Source: JBMYTN01 sp049604415
GTDB taxonomy: Bacteria; Pseudomonadota; Alphaproteobacteria; Rhodospirillales; Rhodospirillaceae
Assembly (NCBI GenBank): GCA_049604415.1
Contig: JBMYTN010000059.1
Location: 1-21,473, forward strand
DNA length: 21,473 nt
Direction of reading: 5' to 3'
Shown piece after piece: positions 1 to 6,098 of this stretch. The translations under genes were made by a program, and so were the position numbers. Under the pieces are notes generated by a model. That model was not told the DNA's origin. It did not search any database and worked only from the letters and a program-made list of their open reading frames with translations. Each line of letters begins with the position of its first letter. Within the stretch, counting starts at the first letter, position 1.

Positions 1-210
1 GCGCAAAAGTCCTTGTCCGTATCTACGGATATGGCCTGCGGACTTCTGCTTGACCACGAGCCATTTCCGCGACAATTGAATCGCGGAATTGGCCCTGAAC
101 TTTGTGTAGTCGCATTTTCGAACCACCGAACCGGCACCCACTTCGGCTGAAAATGCTGTGGTCACAAATGCACTCCGTCAGAATGATTCTATTTGGTCGA
201 ATAGGGCTCT
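1..210. repeat. Partial MITE-like repeat, copy 1 (cut by window edge)
   Basis: Bases 1-55 match 8458-8512 with only a few differences, and bases 161-210 match 8515-8564. The two blocks are in the same order and orientation as in the second copy. Between them this copy carries about 105 bp (56-160) that the second copy lacks; that segment contains a perfect 8-bp inverted repeat (65-72 with 81-88). The right end (179-210) corresponds to the terminal inverted repeat of copy 2. It runs into the stop codon of the neighbouring cytochrome gene (209-211). The left part lies outside the window. No credible ORF is seen here, and nothing else is recognised in 1-208. Confidence 0.75.
65..88. repeat. Perfect inverted repeat inside the extra segment of repeat copy 1
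   Basis: TTCCGCGA (65-72) and TCGCGGAA (81-88) form an 8-bp perfect stem around an 8-nt loop. No T-run follows on either strand, so it is not an obvious intrinsic terminator. It lies in the 105-bp segment that repeat copy 2 lacks. Its function is unknown. Confidence 0.5.
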
Positions 211-676
211 ACGGCCGAGCATCCAATTGGTCATGGCGAGCTTGGATCTCCGCAGGCCACTGGCTCTTGATGAAGGCCAGCACGGTGCGGATTTCCATGT
301 CGCTCAGCACCCCCTCAAAGGCGGGCATGTTGCTCTGATAGCCTTCGGGTGCAAAGGCGGCGACGCCATATTTGGTCAGGTCAAACAGCTGCTCTGTGGG
401 GTGGTGCCAAGTGTGCCCGGTTTCGTCATGGGGCGGGGCTGGTAGACGGCCGTCGGCATCGCGTTTGCGCCAGTCCGGGGTTTGGCCTTCCAGATTGACC
501 CCATGGCAGGCCGCGCATTGGTCGGCATAGATCTCCGCCCCCAAGGCCAGATCGAAACGCTGCGGCGCTGGGTCGGAGGGGCCGATTTGGGTCCAACCCC
601 ACCAACCGATCAGACCGCAGCCAAGGATGCCAAGGGTTAATCCAAAGGCCTTGCGGCTCGAAGACGAGGCGGACAT
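209..676 (-). CDS. Membrane-anchored class I c-type cytochrome
   Basis: This 155-residue protein has one N-terminal hydrophobic segment (about residues 10-29) that acts as a membrane anchor or uncleaved signal. A haem-binding CAACH motif is at residues 54-58, and Met117 in an N-M-P context is the likely distal axial ligand. A His/Trp-rich stretch around residues 83-92 resembles other small monohaem cytochromes. It should be an electron carrier on the periplasmic face of the membrane. It starts 13 bp after the dadA-like gene, with GGAGA six bases before its ATG, so the two are probably co-transcribed and the cytochrome may take electrons from that flavoprotein (inference). Its stop codon lies at the end of repeat copy 1, so the C-terminus may have been reset by that repeat. 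Confidence 0.9.
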   Translation of the reverse strand: MSASSSSRKAFGLTLGILGCGLIGWWGWTQIGPSDPAPQRFDLALGAEIYADQCAACHGVNLEGQTPDWRKRDADGRLPAPPHDETGHTWHHPTEQLFDLTKYGVAAFAPEGYQSNMPAFEGVLSDMEIRTVLAFIKSQWPAEIQARHDQLDARP

Positions 677-689
677 GGGCGATCTCCGA

Positions 690-2087
690 TCACGGTAAGC
701 TGTTCAGCAAAGTGCCTAACCGGGTTTGATCTTCTTCCTCGTCCAGATCGGCAAGGCCGCTGCTGTCCAAACCGCGATCCTGGGCCACCGCTTCGGCCAG
801 CAGCCGTCCGCTGCCGCAGCCCATGGTCCAGCCCAAAGTGCCATGACCGGTGTTCAGATAGAGACCCGGGGCCTTGTGCAGCGCACCGATCAGCGGTCGG
901 TTTGACGGCGTCGAGGGCCGCAAGCCGGTCCAGAGCTGCAGGGCATCATAATCGCCGCCGCTGGGGAAGGTCCGCCGGACGGTGTCAAAAATCGCCGCCG
1001 CCCGCACCGGATCTATGCTCTGGTCATACCCGACCAGTTCCGCCGCCCCCGCCGCGCGCAGCCGATCGCCCAAGCGGCTATAGACCAGCTTATGGGCATC
1101 ATCAATCAGGCTGACGGTGGGCGCATTATGCTCCGGACCAACGGGCAGGGTGATGCTGTAGCCCTTGGCCGGATAGACCGGGATCGGAAAGCCCTCGGCT
1201 TTCAGGAACGGCGCGCTCCAACAGCCCAGTGCCACCACCACCGCCTCGCAGGGCAGATGCCGGGTTTGGTAATAGGTCTCGGCCAAATCGCGCAGCAAAA
1301 TGCCAGACGCCCGTTTGGTGCCTTTCGTCTGCTCCCAGGTTAGGCGTTCCGCCCCATGCTGAAACAGGAAGGTCACCCCAAGCGCCGCGCAGCGTTCCGC
1401 CAGCGCGGTGGTGAATTTATGCACATCACCGCTTTCATCTTCCGGGGTGAAAATGCCGCCGAGAATATCGGCTCCGCCTTCCTCCAGCGCCGGTTCAATG
1501 CCAAACACCTCGGCCCGGGTGAGCGGGCGGCATTCGCCACCCATTTGGGTCATGTGCTCGGCAAAGGCCTTGGCCTGGGTCAGCAGTTTTTCCGAGCGGA
1601 AGAAATGCAGGATGCCCTTTTGCAGGGAGTCATATTGGATCTGTTCCCGCTGGCGCAGATGCCGGGTTTGGGAACGGGAGAACATGGACAGGCGCAACAG
1701 CGCCTCGGTGTTGCTCCGGGTCCGTCCCGGGGTGCATTCCCGCAGCCATTTCAGGATCCAGCGCCATTGGTCGGGATCCGGGCTGGGGGTGAACCGCAAA
1801 GGCGCTTTGGGGTCCAGGAGCCATTTCATCACCTGAAACGGGGCGCCGGGGGTGGCCCAAGGGGTGGTGTGGCTGGCGGAGATCTGACCGCCATTGGCAA
1901 AGCTGGTCTCCAGGGCCGGACCGGCGGCCCGGTCGACCACGGTGACCTTGCAGCCCAGCCGCGCCAGCCAATAGGCGCTGGCAATGCCGATGATCCCGGC
2001 TCCCAACACCACAAAGCCGCCTGGGTCCAAGGCGTCCGGAGCGGGCAAGCCAGGGGTCGCATGGGCGGACGGGGCGATGGAGGACAT
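690..2087 (-). CDS. dadA: FAD-dependent D-amino-acid dehydrogenase-like oxidoreductase (DadA family)
   Basis: The 465-residue protein has an N-terminal dinucleotide-binding motif G-A-G-I-I-G (residues 29-34), followed by the basic/acidic Rossmann pattern that binds FAD. Its C-terminal block N-T-G-H-G-T-L-G-W-T-M is characteristic of DadA-type D-amino-acid dehydrogenases in the DAO fold. Such enzymes deaminate D-amino acids oxidatively to 2-oxo acids and ammonia and pass electrons to the respiratory chain. The protein is somewhat longer than usual family members (about 415-435 residues) because of extra residues at both ends. The ATG at 2087 has no clear ribosome-binding site. A GTG about 24 codons in, just before the FAD motif and preceded by AGGCGG, is a possible alternative start. 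It lies downstream of tctA, behind a hairpin at 2121-2155, and upstream of the cytochrome. The true substrate could be another amino acid or amine. Confidence 0.85.
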   Translation of the reverse strand: MSSIAPSAHATPGLPAPDALDPGGFVVLGAGIIGIASAYWLARLGCKVTVVDRAAGPALETSFANGGQISASHTTPWATPGAPFQVMKWLLDPKAPLRFTPSPDPDQWRWILKWLRECTPGRTRSNTEALLRLSMFSRSQTRHLRQREQIQYDSLQKGILHFFRSEKLLTQAKAFAEHMTQMGGECRPLTRAEVFGIEPALEEGGADILGGIFTPEDESGDVHKFTTALAERCAALGVTFLFQHGAERLTWEQTKGTKRASGILLRDLAETYYQTRHLPCEAVVVALGCWSAPFLKAEGFPIPVYPAKGYSITLPVGPEHNAPTVSLIDDAHKLVYSRLGDRLRAAGAAELVGYDQSIDPVRAAAIFDTVRRTFPSGGDYDALQLWTGLRPSTPSNRPLIGALHKAPGLYLNTGHGTLGWTMGCGSGRLLAEAVAQDRGLDSSGLADLDEEEDQTRLGTLLNSLP

Positions 2088-2120
2088 GATGGGGTGCGGG
2101 TGCCGAAGAAGAAAACGAAA

Positions 2121-2155
2121 GAGGCCCCGGCTTACTCTTTTCTCGCCGGGGCCTC
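2121..2155 (-). terminator. Terminator-like hairpin between tctA and the dadA-like gene
   Basis: An 11-bp perfect stem GAGGCCCCGGC (2121-2131) pairs with 2145-2155 across a 13-nt loop. In the minus direction it is followed by a pyrimidine/T-rich tract (2105-2120). It may terminate or attenuate transcription leaving tctA, lowering dadA and cytochrome expression or implying a separate promoter for them. Confidence 0.65.
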
Positions 2156-2203
2156 AAGATTAGATCCGTGGGATCAGGGTTGTGTGAAGGGCGCAGGCTT
2201 GGC

Positions 2204-3742
2204 TCATCCGCCCTCGCCAGCCTGTTCCTTGCGCTGCTTCAAATGGGTTGTGATCTTGGTGATCACCCCCGGGGCCACCAGCACCAGGACTGCTGCGATC
2301 AGAATGCCCATGGTCAGGGGACGCTCCCAGAGGAAGGCCCAGCTGTCATTGCTGATGATCAGAGCTCGGCGCAGATTGTCCTCCATCATGCCGCCCAGGA
2401 TGAAGCCCAGCAGCATCGGTGCCAGCGGGAAGTCGAGCAAGCGCAGCCCCACCGCACAGACCGCAAACAACACCATCAGCTTGATGTCGAAGGTGTTGAA
2501 GGAGACGAAATAGACCCCGATCAGAGAGAAGAACAAAATCATCGGGATCAGGAAGCGCGACGGAACGGCCAGGATCCGGGCGATGTAAGGGATCAGCGGC
2601 AGGTTGAGCACCAGCAAGATCATATTGCCGATATACATCGACAGGATCACCGACCAGAACACCCCGGGATCGTCCAGAAACAGCCGCGGGCCGGGCTGGA
2701 CGCCATAGGAAATCAGGGCGCCCAGCATGATCGCCGTGGTGCCTGATCCGGGAATGCCCAGGGTCAGCAGCGGCACAAAGGAGCCGGAACAGGCGGCATT
2801 GTTCGCGGTTTCCGGGGCGGACAGACCGCGCACCGAGCCCTTGCCGAACTCCGCGCCTTTTTTCGTCCCGGCCAAGCGCTGCTCGACGCCATAGGCCAGG
2901 AAGGAGGCAATGGTCGCCCCGGCCCCAGGCAGCACGCCAACCAAAAAGCCGAGCACCGAGGATCGGCCAATCACCGGGGCCATTTCCTTGACCTCGGCCT
3001 TGGAGACCTTCATAGAGCCGAGATTTTGCTGTGCCTCCATCTCCTTCTGGCGGCTGGCATCGGAGACCGGGCGCAGCACACTCATCAGGGCTTCAGACAG
3101 GGCAAAGGTGGCCATGGCCAGCAGCAGGAAGGAGATGCCGTCGATCAAATCCATGCTGCCCATGGTGAAACGGGCCACCCCCTGGGTCTCGTCGGTGCCG
3201 ACGGTGGAGAGCATCAGGCCCACCACCGCCATCAACAGCGCCTTCAGGATTTTGCCCTGCCCGGCAAAGGCGGCCACGGCGGTCAGGCCCAGCACCATCA
3301 GGGCGAAGTAGTCGGTGGATTGGAAGGCCAGGGAGACCTGGGCCAGGGACGGTGCGGCGACCAACAAAAAGATTGCCGCAATGGTGCCGCCGGAAAAGGA
3401 CGAATAGGCGGCGATGGCCAAGGCTTTGCCCGCCATGCCCTTTTTCGCCATCGGATAGCCGTCAAAGGCGGTGGCCACAGTGCCCGCCACCCCGGGGGCG
3501 TTGATCAGGATCGAGGAGGTCGAGCCGCCAAAAATCGCCCCGTAATAGACCCCGGCCATCAGGATCATGCCGGTGGCCGGTTCAAAGCCATAGGTGATCG
3601 GGATCATCAAGGCGATCGCCGAAATCGGCCCCAACCCTGGCAACATGCCGATAAAGGTGCCGACAAAGCAGCCCATGATCACCATCATCAGGTTGATGGG
3701 TGAAATCGCGGTCTCCAGACCAATCAGAATGCCTTCAAGCAT
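2204..3742 (-). CDS. tctA: Tripartite tricarboxylate transporter, large permease subunit (TctA family)
   Basis: The 512-residue, highly hydrophobic protein has the length and pattern of TctA, with about 11-12 membrane segments. Gly/Pro-rich conserved blocks are present: G-M-L-P-G-L-G-P near residue 33 and G-V-L-P-G-A-G-A in the second half, the paired signature loops of TctA permeases. TctA is the main channel of TTT systems, which import citrate, other carboxylates or related compounds using an ion gradient and a periplasmic Bug-family receptor. It begins 15 bp after tctB with GGAGGG about 8 bases upstream of the ATG. Neighbouring tctB and tctC complete the system. The cargo cannot be read from sequence; the nearby dadA-like gene hints at an amino or keto acid (inference). 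Confidence 0.95.
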   Translation of the reverse strand: MLEGILIGLETAISPINLMMVIMGCFVGTFIGMLPGLGPISAIALMIPITYGFEPATGMILMAGVYYGAIFGGSTSSILINAPGVAGTVATAFDGYPMAKKGMAGKALAIAAYSSFSGGTIAAIFLLVAAPSLAQVSLAFQSTDYFALMVLGLTAVAAFAGQGKILKALLMAVVGLMLSTVGTDETQGVARFTMGSMDLIDGISFLLLAMATFALSEALMSVLRPVSDASRQKEMEAQQNLGSMKVSKAEVKEMAPVIGRSSVLGFLVGVLPGAGATIASFLAYGVEQRLAGTKKGAEFGKGSVRGLSAPETANNAACSGSFVPLLTLGIPGSGTTAIMLGALISYGVQPGPRLFLDDPGVFWSVILSMYIGNMILLVLNLPLIPYIARILAVPSRFLIPMILFFSLIGVYFVSFNTFDIKLMVLFAVCAVGLRLLDFPLAPMLLGFILGGMMEDNLRRALIISNDSWAFLWERPLTMGILIAAVLVLVAPGVITKITTHLKQRKEQAGEGG

Positions 3743-3757
3743 GATCTTGGCCCTCCC

Positions 3758-4213
3758 TTAACCGGCTAAGAAGGACGGGAAGGGCTCGATGAACACATCG
3801 AGGACCTGGGTCATCAAGGCCCAAAAGGCCACGACAATGGGCAAGGAGGCCGCGATCAGGATCACCGGGCGACGCTCGCCCAGGATCAGATAACCCGCCA
3901 TCAGGAACAGGGTGGTCGCGGTGATAAAGCCCAAGGGCCGGACCAGGAAGCCATAGGCCAGCATGACGATGCAGACCAGCAGCCCGCGCTTCCATTGGAA
4001 GCCTTTGACATCGGGCATGGACAGGTCCGAGGGCCGCAGCAAAATGGCCAGAGACAGACCAATGGCAAAAAGGGTCAAAAAGAACGGCATGGTCCGCGCG
4101 GTAAAGGCGGAATTGGCTTGGAACGGCAGCAAATGGATGTTGAAGGTGAGCGCGCCATAGCCCACCGCAAAGGCGAGAATGGCCAGCGCGCCGATCCGGT
4201 CCTTGTTGAGCAT
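3758..4213 (-). CDS. tctB: Tripartite tricarboxylate transporter, small permease subunit (TctB family)
   Basis: This 151-residue protein has four predicted membrane segments and the usual TctB length. It starts M-L-N-K-D-R-I-G-A with a first helix directly after, as family members do. A GGGAGAG Shine-Dalgarno-like sequence lies four bases upstream of the ATG at 4213. TctB is a poorly conserved inner-membrane subunit that partners TctA. The assignment relies on topology and position between tctC and tctA more than on sequence motifs. Its stop codon lies just ahead of the tctA ribosome-binding site, so translation of the two is probably linked. Confidence 0.88.
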   Translation of the reverse strand: MLNKDRIGALAILAFAVGYGALTFNIHLLPFQANSAFTARTMPFFLTLFAIGLSLAILLRPSDLSMPDVKGFQWKRGLLVCIVMLAYGFLVRPLGFITATTLFLMAGYLILGERRPVILIAASLPIVVAFWALMTQVLDVFIEPFPSFLAG

Positions 4214-4267
4214 GGGGCTCTCCCGGTCTGATTTTTCTTAAAACACGTGAAGGGGTCCAAACGGACT

Positions 4268-4302
4268 GAAGGGGAGCGGACCTATGTGATCCGCTCCCCT
4301 TC
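4268..4302 (-). terminator. Strong intercistronic hairpin between tctC and tctB
   Basis: A perfect 13-bp stem (4268-4280 with 4290-4302; left arm GAAGGGGAGCGGA) closes a 9-nt loop in the 129-bp gap after tctC. No clean T-run follows on the minus strand, so partial termination or 3'-end protection of the receptor mRNA is more likely than full termination. This arrangement can raise the receptor-to-permease ratio. Confidence 0.6.
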
Positions 4303-4342
4303 GTCTAAGGTTTCTCAGCCAACAAAGGCCGAGATGGGCGGA

Positions 4343-5350
4343 TTACAGGAAGCCCAGCTCTTTCATCAGGTCGCCCACTTCTTTTTCTTGGGCTTCCAGG
4401 AAGGTGATGAAGTCAGCACCCGGATTGTAAATGTCGACCCAGCCATTGCGGTCGCGCACGGTGGCCCATTCCGGGGTGTCATACATTTTGTTGAAGGTGT
4501 CGATATAGGCCTGCTTCTTTTCCTCGGACAGACCCGGCGGGCCGAAGAATCCACGCCAATTGACGAAGACCGCTTCCGCGCCTTCCTCGGTGCAGGTCGG
4601 GACGTCGGCCATGGTGCCGACCCGTTCCGGGGCGGTGACACACAGAATGCGGACCTGGCCTTGCTTGCTCATTTCCACGGCTTCACTGAAGCCGGTGGAC
4701 AGGGCTTGGATTTCCTTGGACAGCAGACCGGCCATGGCCTTCCCGCCCGCGTCATAGGGCACATATTTCACTTCTTGCGGATTGGCCCCGGCGGCTTTCA
4801 TGACCATGGCGGCGACCAGATGGTCCATGCCCCCGGCCACAGAGCCGCCGCCAATGGCGACTTGATCCGCTGCTCCGCGATAGCGCGCCACCAACTGGCG
4901 GAAATCGGCGATATCGCTGTCGGTGTTGACCACCAGCGCCGCATAGTCACCGATGGTCCCGGCCACCGGGGTCAGATCCCGGAAGGACTGCGGGAACACG
5001 CCCTGCAGCGAGCGGATGACGATCGGGGTGGAGTTCACCATCAAGGTGTTGTCGGCCTGATCGGCGGTTTCGATCAGATGGGCGATGGCCTTGCCGCCGC
5101 CGCCGCCGGACATGTTTTCGAAGGAGGCATTGCCAACCAGACCGGAGCCGGTCAGGGCTTCGCCGGTGCCTCGGGCGGTGCCATCCCAGCCCCCACCAGC
5201 GCCGCCGGGGATCAGGAAGTGGACCTCCTCAAGGCCATGGTTGTCGGCTTGGGCCGGACCGGCGGCCAGGGCCAGTGCGCCCCCGGCGAGAGCCAAACCC
5301 AGAGCCCGACCGGCCAAGGCGCGGCGGGAAATCGGAGACTGAAAACGCAT
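4343..5350 (-). CDS. tctC: Tripartite tricarboxylate transporter substrate-binding protein (TctC/Bug family)
   Basis: The protein has 335 residues when started at the ATG at 5350, which follows a GGAGGA ribosome-binding site. An upstream in-frame start at 5443 would place 31 extra residues before the signal sequence and is rejected. Residues 1-35 form a cleavable export signal with S-R-R-A-L (Tat-like twin arginines) and an A-Q-A cleavage site before Asp36. The mature part fits the Bug fold, including the early V-H-F-L-I-P-G-G-A-G-G-G-W-D loop typical of extracytoplasmic carboxylate receptors. It should bind substrate in the periplasm and deliver it to TctAB. It is the first gene of its operon, divergent from the DUF442-ThDP pair, and sits before a strong hairpin consistent with higher expression of the receptor. 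Confidence 0.93.
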   Translation of the reverse strand: MRFQSPISRRALAGRALGLALAGGALALAAGPAQADNHGLEEVHFLIPGGAGGGWDGTARGTGEALTGSGLVGNASFENMSGGGGGKAIAHLIETADQADNTLMVNSTPIVIRSLQGVFPQSFRDLTPVAGTIGDYAALVVNTDSDIADFRQLVARYRGAADQVAIGGGSVAGGMDHLVAAMVMKAAGANPQEVKYVPYDAGGKAMAGLLSKEIQALSTGFSEAVEMSKQGQVRILCVTAPERVGTMADVPTCTEEGAEAVFVNWRGFFGPPGLSEEKKQAYIDTFNKMYDTPEWATVRDRNGWVDIYNPGADFITFLEAQEKEVGDLMKELGFL

Positions 5351-5432
5351 GATGTCCTCCCTAAACTCTTCTTCTTGAAAACCGGGGCAGGGCCGGTCAC
5401 TTAACCGTAGGAGCCCCCCCAACACGGATCGG

Positions 5433-5442
5433 GGTCTGACCA
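5433..5442. promoter_or_regulatory. Candidate GntR/FadR-type operator in the divergent promoter region
   Basis: GGTCTGACCA is an odd-symmetry palindrome (GGTC-T-GACC) that resembles the T-G-G-T-N-N-N-A-C-C-A consensus of FCD-type GntR regulators. It lies in the 244-bp gap between tctC (minus) and the DUF442 gene (plus), where one site could control both operons. No regulator gene is in the window. This is inference from motif similarity only. Confidence 0.4.
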
Positions 5443-5482
5443 CGGGCCGAGGACCCTATTTTTTGGGCCTTTGCCTTATTTT

Positions 5483-5524
5483 TGGTCATTCCTGGACGTT
5501 CGAGAGGACTCATATGGTCATTCC
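5483..5524. repeat. Spaced direct repeats TGGTCATTCC in the divergent promoter region
   Basis: TGGTCATTCC occurs at 5483-5492 and again at 5515-5524, start-to-start 32 bp, which is about three helical turns. A related TGGTCATGG lies at 5566-5574. Same-face spacing suggests cooperative binding of a regulator between the divergent operons. The half-site TGGTCA also resembles the candidate operator at 5433. Confidence 0.45.
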
Positions 5525-5594
5525 GGAGCAATCGCAAAGCACCGGGGGCCATTTTTCTGCCTGATTGGTCATGGTTTTTTTTAAGGAGTTTCCG

Positions 5595-6098
5595 ATGTCA
5601 GCTTCGGATGCCGTTTCCCCCCTTCCGTCCGGAGCTGAGATCCGGACCCTGTCGCCGGATTTGGCGGTCTCTGGGCAAATCTCTGTGGCGGATCCGGCGG
5701 CCCTGGCTTTGGCGGGCTTTCGCAGTGTGATTGCCTGCCGTCCCGACCATGAGGATCCCGGCCAGCCAGAAGCCAGCGAGATTGGCGCGGCTGTGGAACA
5801 GGCGGGGCTGACCTTTGCCCATTTGCCGGTGATCTCCGGCGGCACCACCGAGGACGATATCGCGACGTTCCAAACCATGATGGCCCAGCTGCCCCGGCCG
5901 ATTTTTGCCTATTGCCGCACCGGCACCCGGATCGCGAAGATGTGGGCGCAAGGCCAAGCCGTCATACAGTCCATCGATGGGCTGATCGCTGCGGCAGGTC
6001 AGGCGGGCTATAATCTGGAGCCTCTGCGCGCGGATCTCAAAGCCCGCGCCGCCGCCTCGGCCAAGGTCTCTGCCGTGCCCCAGGCCCGCTCCGCATGA
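5595..6098 (+). CDS. DUF442/TIGR01244 family phosphatase-like (sulfurtransferase-annotated) protein
   Basis: The protein has 167 residues, starting at the ATG at 5595 preceded by AAGGAG. An upstream in-frame ATG at 5565 lacks such a site. The body resembles the beta-lactamase-hydrolase-like/DUF442 domain, a dual-specificity-phosphatase relative. The line S-G-Q-I-S near the start and the loop Y-C-R-T-G-T-R, holding the presumed catalytic Cys, are family hallmarks. Members are annotated as sulfur transferases or phosphatases, and some are fused to ETHE1-type persulfide dioxygenases in sulfide metabolism. Here it stands alone and overlaps the next gene by ATGA, so it is probably co-translated with a ThDP enzyme. 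That pairing is unusual and gives no clear role. Confidence 0.85.
   Translation: MSASDAVSPLPSGAEIRTLSPDLAVSGQISVADPAALALAGFRSVIACRPDHEDPGQPEASEIGAAVEQAGLTFAHLPVISGGTTEDDIATFQTMMAQLPRPIFAYCRTGTRIAKMWAQGQAVIQSIDGLIAAAGQAGYNLEPLRADLKARAAASAKVSAVPQARSA

Noticed and set aside
102..445. Overlapping short plus-strand ORFs at the window start
   Set aside because: They cross the repeat and the reverse strand of the cytochrome gene and have no recognisable domain.
1356..2513. 385-codon plus-strand open frame opposite dadA and tctA
   Set aside because: It is an antisense shadow of two well supported genes in GC-rich DNA; its composition is Gly/Gln/His-rich with no domain.
5351..5443. 31-residue upstream extension of tctC
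   Set aside because: It would bury the export signal, while the ATG at 5350 has a strong ribosome-binding site and puts the signal peptide at the N-terminus.
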